Source: JAFGPJ01 sp964439135 (GTDB lineage Bacteria; Planctomycetota; Phycisphaerae; Sedimentisphaerales; Anaerobacaceae). From it: a stretch of 45,517 nt of DNA. A program made the position numbers and the translations under genes. The stretch lies in assembly GCA_964439135.1 (NCBI GenBank), contig CAYTNN010000006.1, positions 1-45,517 of the forward strand, given 5' to 3'. Positions 1 through 9,064 of this stretch are shown here, one piece after another. Within the stretch, counting starts at the first letter, position 1; every line of letters starts with the position of its first letter. Below the pieces are notes generated by a model. That model was not told the DNA's origin, ran no database searches, and saw nothing but the letters and a program-made list of their open reading frames with translations.

Positions 1-1
1 A

Positions 2-31
2 CAAAGCCAATTCAAAGCCAAACAAAGCCAA
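2..31 (+). repeat. CAAAGCCAA array, three units
   Basis: CAAAGCCAA occurs at 2-10, 13-21 and 23-31, so unit starts are 11 and 10 bp apart, close to one helical turn. The same word recurs at 182-298 on this strand and at 13610-13888 in the opposite orientation. The array may continue beyond the left edge of the window. Confidence 0.85.
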
Positions 32-181
32 TCTGTTCGTTCATCGTTCTGCGTTCAGCGTTCGGCGTGGTGGTTTTGTCATTCCTGTGTAAACAGGAAT
101 CCAGATTTCTTGACGGTTCTGGATTTCGCATCAAGAATGACATACCTGATGGCATGTTTCATGGAGTGCGATTTGAAAAAA

Positions 182-298
182 CAAAGCCAATTTGCTAAAG
201 GCCAAAATGACGTTAGGGCAGTATTAATAACAGGTTATGGAGATTTTGATGGGCCGGGGTGGCGAAAAAACAAAGCCAAACAAAGCCAATTTCAAAGC
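182..298 (+). repeat. Further CAAAGCCAA units
   Basis: Units lie at 182-190, 271-279 and 281-289, with a partial one at 293-298. Two of the runs are preceded by a short run of A (GCGAAAAAA before 271). The unit spacing of about 10-11 bp repeats that seen at 2-31. Confidence 0.8.
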
Positions 299-400
299 CT
301 GAACTACTCTCAAAGGGTGTGCACATGAAAGCCTAAATCGTGTAGAATACGGAAAACAGAATCTAATGATGCCGACAATAACTCCAGGAGCTAAAGCCTG

Positions 401-2734
401 ATGGAACAAAAAAAGATTCGAATAGCGGTTTTACTTGCAGTGGCTTTGTTGATTTGCCTTAACCACTACTCTGCTCGGGCCGGTGATTCACAGCCTTATG
501 ATAAAGTTCATGCCTTTTATTACCCGTGGTACGGCAATCCCCGAACCGACAAGTTCAATTATCACTGGAACCATCAGCAATTTGTTAAAGAAGGTGAACC
601 GAAAAACTACCCCGGCTCCGACGACATCGCCGCTAACTTCTACCCGAAGCTTGGCTGCTACAGTTCCAACAGCGATCAGGATCTGGATGCTCACATGCTG
701 ATGCTTCACCGGGCGAAGGCCGGCGTGATCTGCACATCATGGTGGGGCAAAGATACGTATACGGACAAGGCCGTTCCGCGTTTGCTTGAAGCTGCAGCCC
801 GGCATAAAATCAAAGTGTGCTTTCATATCGAGCCGTTTCCCGGCCGAAACGCTCAGACCACCCGCGACGCCATTGTCTATATCATCGACAAGTACGGCTC
901 ACATTCGGCCTTCTACCGCTACGGCAAAGAAAAATCCCGCCCCATGTTCTACGTCTACGATTCCTACCTTACCCCGGCAGAGCAGTGGAAGACAATCCTT
1001 TCGCCGGATGTGCCGCAAACTATACGAAAAACTAAATACGATTCGGTCGTCATCGGCCTATGGGTCAAAGAAAACGAACAAACATTTATGGCGGAAGGCC
1101 ATTTCGACGGCTGCTATACCTACTTCGCAACCGACGGCTTCACGTACGGCTCTACCACCGGGAACTGGCCGAAGCTCGCAGAATGGGCACAGCAAAACGA
1201 CAAGCTGTTCATTCCCTCCGTCGGACCGGGATACGTCGATCTGCGCATCCGGCCGTGGAACGATGTCAATACCCGGAACCGTCAGAATGGCGCCTACTAT
1301 GACCGCGAATTCGCCGCCGCTATCGCCGTTCGCCCGCCCATTATCAGCATCACAACCTTCAACGAATGGCATGAAGGCACACAAATCGAACCGGCCGTAC
1401 CCAAACAAATCCCGGATTTCAAATACCTCGACTACTTGCCTCGCAATCCCGAATATTATCTGGATCGCACCGGCTACTGGGTAGACCGTTATTTCGAATA
1501 TAGCACCGCTAAGTCCACCAAATACATAATCGTCGTCACCGGCGGCGAACTGCTCTCGGGCGTCTATCCGGATGGGCACACCTACTTTCTAACCAAGACC
1601 CTGCGCCCGCTGGGCCTGGAATGCGTCGGCTCGATGAGCGTCGATGACAAGCAGGCCGATATCAAAGAGGCGCTCCGCTACGCCACGGACAAGGCCGATC
1701 TGGTCATTGTCACGGGAGGTCTCGGTCCGACCGACAACGACATTACACGCGAAGCGCTTTCCGACTTCACGGGCATCATACTGAAAGAACAACCCGATGT
1801 GCTTCAGGAGATGGCACGAAGATTCCGCGTGTCACCCGACCGGCTTGCCGCAAACTTACGCCGGCAGACACAGGTGCCAACAGAAGGAACCTACTTCAGG
1901 AATACGGAAGGTACAGCAGTCGGTCTTGCCTTCGAGCCGGCCGAGGCCGTAATCGTAGCACTGCCGGGACCGCCTCGCGAATTGCAGGCCATGGTTCGCG
2001 ATGAGCTTGTGCCGTATCTGAGCAGGCGATTCGGCACACGACTGCCTGGGTGTTCGCTGACACTGCGTTTTGTCGGCCTTGGCCAATCCCAGATCGATCA
2101 GTCGCTCGAAGATAATGTGCCGCTGGCGCCCGATATTACCGTTTCATCGCAGTTCGAAGGCGGCCGGGTGGATTTCACATTTTCGTTGCCCGAAGACACG
2201 CCTCAGGACCGCGCGAGGCTCCTGGAGCTGAAACAAAAGATTATGAAACATCTGGGTGAATATGTATATTCGGACGACGAAACGTCGCTGGAACAACAGG
2301 TCTTGAAGCTGCTGAAAGCACGCGGCGAGAGGCTGGCTCTGGCGGAAGCCGGCAGCGGCGGGTCTCTGGCTGCGGCATTGAGCAGCGCCGATGGGAACGG
2401 GCAGGTATTGGCCGGGGCGTATGTGGCTCCAACCACAGAGAAACTGTGTCACTTGCTCGCCGTAGACAATAATGAACAGCCCGGCAGCACATCCGGAGAC
2501 CAAATAATAAAACGGCTGGCTGCAGTCGTCGCCGATGCGACCGAGAGCCAGTGGGCGGTTGCCGTCGGCGAGGCGAGGCGGGATGAAAATGGTTCAGGCT
2601 ATGTCGAGGTCGCTTTCAAACTGCCGGATGGACGCATGGAAAGCCGGCAGGTCCGGCTCCGCGGCACCGGCGAGTTGGCCCGCTCCAGGCTCAGCACGCA
2701 ACTGCTCGACCAGCTTCGACGGAGATTAAAGTGA
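401..2734 (+). CDS. Exported GH99-like endo-mannosidase domain fused to CinA-like protein
   Basis: The 777-residue protein starts with a signal peptide (hydrophobic 11-22, probable cleavage after ARA at 25-27). Residues about 35-365 resemble bacterial GH99/WbsX-type endo-alpha-1,2-mannosidases: YYPWYGNP near the N-terminus and NEWHEGTQIEP at 321-331, where E322 and E325 sit in the spacing of the family's two catalytic glutamates. From residue about 373 it becomes a CinA (competence/damage-inducible) protein: IIVVTGGELLSG and VTGGLGPTDND of the MoaB-like domain, then a degenerate C-terminal NMN-deamidase-like domain from about 629 in which the usual AESCTGG motif reads AEAGSGG. CinA proteins are normally cytosolic, so a signal peptide in front is odd. 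The frame is continuous across the junction. GGAG at 387-390 supports the start. It converges on the amidohydrolase operon with a 10 bp gap. Domain calls are firm; the biological role is unknown. Confidence 0.88.
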   Translation: MEQKKIRIAVLLAVALLICLNHYSARAGDSQPYDKVHAFYYPWYGNPRTDKFNYHWNHQQFVKEGEPKNYPGSDDIAANFYPKLGCYSSNSDQDLDAHMLMLHRAKAGVICTSWWGKDTYTDKAVPRLLEAAARHKIKVCFHIEPFPGRNAQTTRDAIVYIIDKYGSHSAFYRYGKEKSRPMFYVYDSYLTPAEQWKTILSPDVPQTIRKTKYDSVVIGLWVKENEQTFMAEGHFDGCYTYFATDGFTYGSTTGNWPKLAEWAQQNDKLFIPSVGPGYVDLRIRPWNDVNTRNRQNGAYYDREFAAAIAVRPPIISITTFNEWHEGTQIEPAVPKQIPDFKYLDYLPRNPEYYLDRTGYWVDRYFEYSTAKSTKYIIVVTGGELLSGVYPDGHTYFLTKTLRPLGLECVGSMSVDDKQADIKEALRYATDKADLVIVTGGLGPTDNDITREALSDFTGIILKEQPDVLQEMARRFRVSPDRLAANLRRQTQVPTEGTYFRNTEGTAVGLAFEPAEAVIVALPGPPRELQAMVRDELVPYLSRRFGTRLPGCSLTLRFVGLGQSQIDQSLEDNVPLAPDITVSSQFEGGRVDFTFSLPEDTPQDRARLLELKQKIMKHLGEYVYSDDETSLEQQVLKLLKARGERLALAEAGSGGSLAAALSSADGNGQVLAGAYVAPTTEKLCHLLAVDNNEQPGSTSGDQIIKRLAAVVADATESQWAVAVGEARRDENGSGYVEVAFKLPDGRMESRQVRLRGTGELARSRLSTQLLDQLRRRLK

Positions 2735-2744
2735 GACTCGTTTA

Positions 2745-4001
2745 TTAATCGTGTGTGATATGGGAGAAATAAAGCGATTTGGCCTTTTCGTACAGCACCT
2801 CGCCGTTGATAAGTGTCGATTCGACGAACGTTTTGTGATGGAAGGGATGGCCGTCCAGGATGATTATGTCGGCGTCTTTTCCTACCTGCAGGCTGCCGAC
2901 GCGGTCGGCAACGCCGATGATTTCGGCGGCCGTAATAGTGATTGCTTCCAGCGCGGTCTGCTCGTCGAGCCCGCCGCTTACGGCGAACGCCGCTTCCATG
3001 GGCAGGGCCATCATGTCACGCCCTACTACGCCCCATGTCTCAAAGGAGGTGCTCGGAGGTATGATCGCGAATTTGACGCCGGCTTTTTTCAAAATGGCGG
3101 CATTCTCAAGATTCGAGCCGGAAGGCCCCGAAATATCTTCGTTCGGACGCTGCTTCTGACGCGGGTTGATAACGACGCGGACATCCCGTTTGGCAATCTC
3201 TTCGGCAACAATCCAGGCCTCGACGGCATCCGCAAAAATCATCCGAATGCCGAATTCATCCACAAGTTCCAGTGCCGCCAGGATGTCGCCTTTAGTAGAT
3301 GCCGTCAGCGCTGCAGGCACTTCCCGCCGCAGAAGCCGGATATAGGCATCAAGCCCGCGCGGTTTTTTCGGCTCTTCGGCTTTCTTCTTGTCCCTGGCCT
3401 GCTGATACGCCATGAGTTTTCGCAGGTAACTTTGGGCCTTTCGCAAATTCTGCTTAAAGGTGGTTTTACGCAGCCAATCTCTATTGGAAATCATGACCGG
3501 CTGCACGACCGATTCTTTGACCAGCATCTGATCCAAATCCCCGTAGGAGGCCTTGATGACGGCTGTAGCTCCTCCGATAGGATTGCTGCCCGAGAGCCGA
3601 CCGGTCGATACCATAGCCGTCGTTATGCCGGATGCCAGTGCAAGAGAGACGCTGAAGTCAAACGGATCGAGAGAATCTGCAATTTTGGTGATATTCCGGT
3701 AGCCGATGACTCCGACCTCGGTGTTGACCGCGACCAGGCCGGGCATAACAACTTTTCCACGGGCGTCTATCACCTTGGCTTTTTTCGGAATCTCGATATT
3801 CTGTCCGATGTCGGAAATTTTTCCGCCCTCGATGAGAATCGTTCCGTTCTTAATAATCCCACCGGTGATTGTGTACAGGTCCCCACCTCTAATCGCGGTG
3901 ACCTCCTCGGCTGCCGAGAGCGGCGAAATGACAAAGATCATCGATATCGCCAGCGCGAACAACAGCATACGCGTAACATGACGTATATGTTTATTACTCA
4001 T
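2745..4001 (-). CDS. Exported amidohydrolase paralog A1 (metal ligands lost)
   Basis: This is the last gene of the amidohydrolase operon (418 aa). A signal peptide ends near SPLSA (26-30). The HutI/COG1228-type fold is recognisable: N-terminal beta segment with IIKNGTILIEGGKI, VVMPGLV at 84-90, a charged helical insert in the middle, and the C-terminal ITAAEIIGVADRVGSL ... GKDADIIILDG signature. The position that should carry the metal-binding HxH just after PGL reads NTE (93-95), and the later histidines and aspartate are also missing (ALTA, FADAV, IIPPSTS). It is therefore predicted to be a catalytically inactive relative. The start is supported by TAAGGAG; it begins 13 bp after the stop of A2. 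The long open frame on the opposite strand (2751-4067) is a shadow. Confidence 0.9.
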   Translation of the reverse strand: MSNKHIRHVTRMLLFALAISMIFVISPLSAAEEVTAIRGGDLYTITGGIIKNGTILIEGGKISDIGQNIEIPKKAKVIDARGKVVMPGLVAVNTEVGVIGYRNITKIADSLDPFDFSVSLALASGITTAMVSTGRLSGSNPIGGATAVIKASYGDLDQMLVKESVVQPVMISNRDWLRKTTFKQNLRKAQSYLRKLMAYQQARDKKKAEEPKKPRGLDAYIRLLRREVPAALTASTKGDILAALELVDEFGIRMIFADAVEAWIVAEEIAKRDVRVVINPRQKQRPNEDISGPSGSNLENAAILKKAGVKFAIIPPSTSFETWGVVGRDMMALPMEAAFAVSGGLDEQTALEAITITAAEIIGVADRVGSLQVGKDADIIILDGHPFHHKTFVESTLINGEVLYEKAKSLYFSHITHD

Positions 4002-4014
4002 CTATGGTTTCTCC

Positions 4015-5145
4015 TTACGGAGCTTCATGAACGATCTTGCCTTCGATCATCACCTTGTCAATTTTAGTTCCGACGTCCAGAGGATCGCCGCTTAGAATCA
4101 GGAGATTCGCATCCTTGCCGACATCCAGGCTTCCCAGCCGGTAGTCAATTCCCATCATCTCGGCAGGATGAATGGTTATTGCCTTTTTAGCGATTTGACG
4201 GTTCAATCCGGATTTCACCAGCTCAGCCATTTTTCTCAGGAAGTCTTCGTGCCCACTAACGCTGTCGAATTCAGGCCTCAATGCGATTTTAACCTCAGCT
4301 TCGGCCAGCATCCTGGGAACGTTGATGCGAGTACGTGTGTTGCTCTCAAAATCTATCTGAGCCGGAAAAATCACCGGGATTTTCTTTTTAACCAACTCTT
4401 TTGTAATCCGATACGTTTCGGTGCCGGCAATCAAAACCGGTTTCATTTTGTTATATGGTTCGAGCAACTTGGTCAAATGCAAAATCTCGCCAGGCGAATT
4501 GCATATCACGAATGTCGGCACCTTGCCCTGCAGGGCATTGACGAGCGGCTTAATCTTCGGATCAGTGGAATTAGTTTTGCTTTTTGCGGAATCCAGCGCA
4601 GAGGTGATAACTTTTCTTACCTTGTCGTTCGCCTGGAAGTGAATCATCACAAATCCTGATTCGGCAACAATCATCTCTTCGGGGCTCCGGCCTGTCGGCC
4701 TTACAATGGCTCCCTGTCCGGTGATACCCGTACTGGCTGATCTTCTACCGGGGAGCAATCCGACAGTTGTGAATCCTGCTCCGAGAATGCGTTTGTATAC
4801 GTCCTGATGAGGATACAATTCATCGACGACCCGGTAGTGCGGATTGGAAACGGGACCGCCGGTCGCCGGCAGCGATAACCCGATTCGCGATGATGGATTC
4901 ACAAGGCCTGGGAAGATTGTCTTGTCAGGCACCTCGATGACCTCGGCAGCTTCGGGAATTTCGACGTCATTTCCGATTGCTTTAATCTTGCCGTCGGCTA
5001 TAACGATGATGCCGTTTTCAATCACGCCGGAGGTGACGGTATCGATCCGGTCGGCCTTGATAGCAATAACCTCTTCGGCTGCGGCTCCGATCGAAAGCCC
5101 ACCCATCAATATACATAAAAGGATATAGTAACGAATATTCCTCAT
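4015..5145 (-). CDS. Exported amidohydrolase paralog A2 (metal ligands lost)
   Basis: This 376-residue amidohydrolase-fold protein has a signal peptide ending near SIGAAA (18-23). Family landmarks are VIENGIIVIADGKI, TIFPGLV at 76-82, a GFTTVGLLPG loop, and the C-terminal HPAEMMGIDYRLGSLDVGK followed by KVMIEGKIV. The HxH site is replaced by SSR within PSSR at 84-87, and the downstream ligand positions read ICNSPGE, IAGTETY and RPEFDS, so no ligand set remains. The gene starts 1 bp after the stop of A3 (TAATATG arrangement) with AAGGAA upstream, and ends 13 bp before A1. Co-transcription is very likely. The substrate cannot be inferred. Confidence 0.9.
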   Translation of the reverse strand: MRNIRYYILLCILMGGLSIGAAAEEVIAIKADRIDTVTSGVIENGIIVIADGKIKAIGNDVEIPEAAEVIEVPDKTIFPGLVNPSSRIGLSLPATGGPVSNPHYRVVDELYPHQDVYKRILGAGFTTVGLLPGRRSASTGITGQGAIVRPTGRSPEEMIVAESGFVMIHFQANDKVRKVITSALDSAKSKTNSTDPKIKPLVNALQGKVPTFVICNSPGEILHLTKLLEPYNKMKPVLIAGTETYRITKELVKKKIPVIFPAQIDFESNTRTRINVPRMLAEAEVKIALRPEFDSVSGHEDFLRKMAELVKSGLNRQIAKKAITIHPAEMMGIDYRLGSLDVGKDANLLILSGDPLDVGTKIDKVMIEGKIVHEAP

Positions 5146-5146
5146 A

Positions 5147-6463
5147 TTATAATTCCTTCTCTCGAGAAGCTGTTTTTTTCTTGCCCACCAGATTGATCCC
5201 TTTTCGCTGATAGATGATCTTGCCGTTGATCAGTACCATATCAACCGGGGTCGTATGGTCGAGCAGGCTGCCTTTTTTTATGGCAATGTCGGCGTCTTTA
5301 CCCACTTCGAGAGAACCGACGCGATCATCAATGCCGAGGGCACGAGCCGAATTGATAGTGATGCCCTTCAAAGCATCCCGGTCGTCGAGCCCGAAGTGGG
5401 CCGACATCGAGGCCTGAAACGACAGTTCTTCCTGCGGAGCGATATAGGAGTCCCAGCCGACGGAGTCGGTATTGATTGAAAGCTCCTTAACGCCGGCTTT
5501 TTTATATTCGGCCCCCATTCCATGAAAGCGACCATCGTATGTGGGCCGGGAGAATTCAATGACCCGCGGGCCGATATTGATAAAAACCCCATCTCGTTTC
5601 GCCGCTTCCTGGCCCACGATGTACCCGCCGTATGCCGTATGTGTGGGGATGACTTTCAGGTTGTTCTCGTCGTTGAACATGCGGATCGTCTGCATAACAC
5701 CCCAGCCTGAGTAGGTGTGCACGATTGCCGGCATTTCGCCGTTGAAGGCCTTCCGCATCTTCTCCAGCTCCAGCTTGTATTTGGGCTTTTTCTTTCGCTC
5801 GCCCCGTTCATATGCCTGCCATGCTTCGGTGTACTCTTTCGCCTGTTTGAGGATCTGCCTCATAAACCAGAACATCCCCATCCGCGTAACACCCAGATCG
5901 CCGGCACGCCGCTCGGGATTGAAGGCCTGTGTCATTTTCATCGCGCCGTACTCGCGAAAAATCATCTTCTCCGGATCGGATGGATCAACTTTGACAATAA
6001 CGCTGAAACCTGCGAAGTTTGTCCCGCTGCCCGGCATGGTGTGGATTGTAGTCACCCCCCCTGTCACGGCTTTTTCGGCTGCGATATCCTCCATGTTGAC
6101 ACACTCGTAGATTTCCAGCTCGGGATTGATCGTCGTGACCATATCGTTGAATCCGCCTTCGACAGCAATATGTGTGTGGGCTTCTACGATTCCCGGCATG
6201 ACCCATCGATCCGATGCATCGATAACCGTGTAGCCGTCCGGGACAGTGACATCCGGGGCGGGACCAAGAGCTTCAACTTTTCCTTTGCTGACCAGGATCA
6301 AGCCGTGATTGATGACACGCCGACTCGCATCGGAGTCTTTGGCCAGTACCATCGTCAAAATCTTGCCGGCCCTGATTGCATACGGCTTCGGCGCACCTTC
6401 TGTAACAGCGCCATGCTGAAGCACACACAAGATAAGAACGATAATTTTTGAGCCTGTTTTCAT
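5147..6463 (-). CDS. Exported amidohydrolase paralog A3, complete metal-site motifs
   Basis: At 438 aa this is the only copy that keeps all the expected metal ligands of an imidazolonepropionase-type (COG1228) amidohydrolase: H96-T-H98 after VMPGIVEA, H249 in AIVHTY, H275 in PTHTAYGG, and D333 in SINTDS. An N-terminal hydrophobic segment (6-17) suggests export. The GGVTTIHTMPGSG loop and a charged helical insert at about 205-240 are shared with the paralogs, as is the C-terminal DDRVGSLEVGKDAD. Its start overlaps the end of A4 by 4 bp (ATGA), indicating translational coupling. It is inferred to be the catalytically competent member of the array, hydrolysing an amide or cyclic C-N bond outside the cytoplasm; the substrate is unknown. 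Confidence 0.92.
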   Translation of the reverse strand: MKTGSKIIVLILCVLQHGAVTEGAPKPYAIRAGKILTMVLAKDSDASRRVINHGLILVSKGKVEALGPAPDVTVPDGYTVIDASDRWVMPGIVEAHTHIAVEGGFNDMVTTINPELEIYECVNMEDIAAEKAVTGGVTTIHTMPGSGTNFAGFSVIVKVDPSDPEKMIFREYGAMKMTQAFNPERRAGDLGVTRMGMFWFMRQILKQAKEYTEAWQAYERGERKKKPKYKLELEKMRKAFNGEMPAIVHTYSGWGVMQTIRMFNDENNLKVIPTHTAYGGYIVGQEAAKRDGVFINIGPRVIEFSRPTYDGRFHGMGAEYKKAGVKELSINTDSVGWDSYIAPQEELSFQASMSAHFGLDDRDALKGITINSARALGIDDRVGSLEVGKDADIAIKKGSLLDHTTPVDMVLINGKIIYQRKGINLVGKKKTASREKEL

Positions 6464-9018
6464 TCTTCTCTTTCGAAAACAACCCGTCCGTTCACGATGA
6501 CTTTTTCCACCCGGCTTCGAAAATCAAAGGGCTCGCCGGTCAGTATGACCAGATCGGCGTCTTTGCCCTCATCGATGCTTCCGATTCGATCGTCCACGTG
6601 CAGCAGTTCCGCCGGATAGATAGTGACTGCTCGAAACGCGTTGTCTTCATCCATTCCATACCGGACGGCGTAAGCCGCGTTCATCGGTAAATACTGCGTC
6701 CCCGAAGTGGCGCTTGTATGCAGCGCGACGCGGAGCCTGCTTTGTGTCAGCAAGTCGGCATTATTGATCGCTTTTCCTTTTTCGTACCGGAGGATATTAG
6801 GGCCGATGGCAACTCCGACGTTATATTTTCTCAGCTCGTCCGTGACTCGGAAGCCGTCGCCGCCGCCAAGAATGATAACATCGAGATTGTATTCATCTCG
6901 AAAGACTTTCAGTGTATTTCGTATTTCGTCGGCCCGGCCGGCTTGCACGAGCGCCGGCATCCTGCGATTGAAAAGTCCCCTCATCAGTTCAAGGTTTGTA
7001 TCGCGCCGTGGGCGCTCCGGCTCCTTGAGAGCATCTTCTTCGTTCGATTCCTTATCGTTGTCTTTATCCTTTTCGTATTGCCGGCGGCGTTCGTACTGCT
7101 CGTACGCGCGTTCATATTGATCCCACTTCCCGGCATATTCCTTCGCTCTTTTCAGAAGCTCCCGTGCCTGCCAGACTTGTGTCATTTTTGCGCTCGATCC
7201 AAGCATCGAGAATTTGACGGCGGCGTATTCTTTGACAATCATATCCTTCGTGCTGTCACCGGTGAGCTTGATGAGAGCGGCATTCCCGCTGATAAGCCCG
7301 CCTGTCTCCGGAGCCAAAAGGACCGAAGTGACTCCCGAGTGTAAAACCTCGCGGAAACCTTCGTCGTTCGGCTTGATGGCATTGGAGATGCTCACCAGAT
7401 TCACGCTGCCCGAACCGCTCGTCGGCGAAGCCGGATTCATTCTAACGGGCTCACTTTCCCAGTGCAGCCCAAGATGAGAATGGATGTCGATCAGGCCTGG
7501 TATGACGACACTTTTAGCCGCATCGATAACGGTCGCCTGTTCCGGAATATCTTTCGGCCGGCCTACGTAAGCGATTTTGTCACCTTTAATGAGAATCAGG
7601 CCGTTGCTGATTGTCCCGCGGCTTGCAGTTAAGATTTTGCCGGCACGAATTACCGTGATGGATGCTTTTTCCGCTTGTTCATTTTCCGGCTCGGCTTCCG
7701 AACGCGTGTAGACAACCTTGCCGTCGATGAGCGTTTTATCGACAACAGCCTGAACGTCGAACGGCTCGGACGTCAGTATGACCAGGTCCGCGTCCTTGCC
7801 CTTTTCGATGCTCCCCGCACGCTCGGCAATCCCGAGGATTTCAGCGGGCGTAATTGTAATCGCTTTAAGCGCTTCTTCCGGCGACAATCCCTGGCTTACG
7901 GCATAGCCGGCAACAAATTGCAGATCGCCAATCGCCTGGTCGCTCGGTGCCGATATCGCGAATTTAATACCCGCTTCGGCAAGAAGCTTTGCATTTGCGG
8001 GATTTACTCGCCCGAGCATGATATCCCGGGTATCGTCTTTCGGATACTGCCGGCCGGGCTCGAAAGCCCCGGTGACAACCACGGGCGCATCGCTCCACTT
8101 GATCTGGTCAATGACGTTATATGCTTCCGTGCCGCCTTCGATGATAAGCCTGAGATTGAAGACCTCGCTGAACAGGATTGCGCTGCGGATATCCTGGGCG
8201 TTATGGCAATTGATCCGGACCGGCAGTTTGCGTGTCAACACCGGCAACAGCGATTCGGTTTTCCAGTCTATTTTTCGCGGGCGTTCGTTCAAGTACTGCT
8301 GCGCCTGTCCGAAGACGTTTCGCAGGACGGCCATCTCGCCCATCCGCGTTGTCGGCAACTGTTTTTGCTGCGGCACCATGGGATGGCACGGGTCCGGAGG
8401 AACCGGCGGATTCCAGAGCGCCGGAGGGTTCTTCGGCAATTCCCCGATTGTAATGCGAAGCGCCGAACTGTCTTTAAGGCGGCGTTTGGCAACCGAATCG
8501 CCGGCAAGCTTTACTACCGAGCCCAGGCCGCTGACTAATCGCCTTTGGCCCGGCGAAACATAAACTGTTGTCACACCCCCTGCCAGCATGCGCCGATATT
8601 CGCCGTAGAAGTTAAACGCATCGACAGCTCGAATGTCCGGAGTCACCGATTCTTCATCGTCCATGGTTGGTTCGGCGAGCGTCGTAAAAGCATCGATCAG
8701 CCCCGGAATGATTACCTTATCCTTAGCATCGATAACTTCAGCGCCTTCGGGTATCGCAATGTCCTTTCCAACGGCTTCTATCTTGCCATCGCGAATCAGA
8801 ACTATGCCGTCCTGAATCGGCGCAGAACTGACCGGATAGATCGTGCCTGCCTTAACTGCGACAACGGATGTCTCCCCGGCTGTGACGCCCGGAACGAGCA
8901 CCACAGTAACGAGAATTGAAATCGCGGTCACATAGAATTTCTTTCCAATACTGAGGGACCCCATTTTGCACAAAGATCGCAAAATGGGAACCCTGAAATA
9001 TCTATAGCGTATATTCAT
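6460..9018 (-). CDS. Tandem double-domain amidohydrolase paralog A4
   Basis: This 852-residue protein contains two complete amidohydrolase-fold copies in one chain, about residues 50-440 and 452-852, joined by an EAEPENEQAEKA linker. Each half repeats the family landmarks (PGLID, GGVTT or SGVTS with an APETGG or SPGQRR loop, AEILG or AELLH, GKDADLVIL). In the first half the HxH site is FTT (111-113), with one later His (H272) kept; in the second half HSH (513-515) is intact but the later ligands are gone (VQAGR, ILGGGDG, LHTSATSG). The second half has a very charged KD/RE-rich insert near 630-680. A signal segment follows KKF at 27-29. The start at 9018 has AAGGATGAG upstream but at long spacing; ATG at 8964 is an alternative that lies in a palindrome. 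It overlaps A3 by 4 bp. Confidence 0.9.
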   Translation of the reverse strand: MNIRYRYFRVPILRSLCKMGSLSIGKKFYVTAISILVTVVLVPGVTAGETSVVAVKAGTIYPVSSAPIQDGIVLIRDGKIEAVGKDIAIPEGAEVIDAKDKVIIPGLIDAFTTLAEPTMDDEESVTPDIRAVDAFNFYGEYRRMLAGGVTTVYVSPGQRRLVSGLGSVVKLAGDSVAKRRLKDSSALRITIGELPKNPPALWNPPVPPDPCHPMVPQQKQLPTTRMGEMAVLRNVFGQAQQYLNERPRKIDWKTESLLPVLTRKLPVRINCHNAQDIRSAILFSEVFNLRLIIEGGTEAYNVIDQIKWSDAPVVVTGAFEPGRQYPKDDTRDIMLGRVNPANAKLLAEAGIKFAISAPSDQAIGDLQFVAGYAVSQGLSPEEALKAITITPAEILGIAERAGSIEKGKDADLVILTSEPFDVQAVVDKTLIDGKVVYTRSEAEPENEQAEKASITVIRAGKILTASRGTISNGLILIKGDKIAYVGRPKDIPEQATVIDAAKSVVIPGLIDIHSHLGLHWESEPVRMNPASPTSGSGSVNLVSISNAIKPNDEGFREVLHSGVTSVLLAPETGGLISGNAALIKLTGDSTKDMIVKEYAAVKFSMLGSSAKMTQVWQARELLKRAKEYAGKWDQYERAYEQYERRRQYEKDKDNDKESNEEDALKEPERPRRDTNLELMRGLFNRRMPALVQAGRADEIRNTLKVFRDEYNLDVIILGGGDGFRVTDELRKYNVGVAIGPNILRYEKGKAINNADLLTQSRLRVALHTSATSGTQYLPMNAAYAVRYGMDEDNAFRAVTIYPAELLHVDDRIGSIDEGKDADLVILTGEPFDFRSRVEKVIVNGRVVFEREE
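8954..8994. repeat. REP-like palindrome inside the 5' end of A4
   Basis: Two 16-bp arms, 8954-8969 and 8979-8994, are inverted copies with two mismatches; the inner 10 bp (CCCATTTTGC and GCAAAATGGG) are perfect, with a 9-base loop. The element spans codons 9-22 of the A4 gene and contains the alternative ATG at 8962-8964 in one arm. In mRNA it would form a hairpin just after the annotated start. Confidence 0.75.
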
Positions 9019-9064
9019 GGCTAAGGCTCATCCTTGTCTCTCACACAATCCGTCCCTTAATCGA

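Larger units (their letters stand above)
1..400. other. Repeat-rich spacer, no convincing gene
   Basis: This stretch holds copies of the CAAAGCCAA repeat (listed separately) and a short palindrome, ATTCCTGT at 81-88 with ACAGGAAT at 93-100, inside a REP-like sequence that continues to about 131. An open frame of 72 codons at 110-328 passes through the repeats and reads as repeat-derived, not as a gene. A Shine-Dalgarno-like GGAG at 387-390 belongs to the gene starting at 401. No clear promoter was found. Confidence 0.6.

Noticed and set aside
2..298. CRISPR array
   Set aside because: The unit is only 9 bp with 1-2 bp between copies and no spacers, and no cas gene is near.
110..328. 72-codon frame through the CAAAGCCAA repeats
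   Set aside because: Its sequence is repeat translation (KKQSQF, KQSQFQS) with no ribosome site.
2751..4067. 438-codon plus-strand open frame opposite A1, and similar long frames opposite other amidohydrolase genes
   Set aside because: The minus-strand reading has signal peptides, family motifs and ribosome sites; the antisense frames give Cys/Arg-rich low-quality protein without any motif and follow from codon bias.
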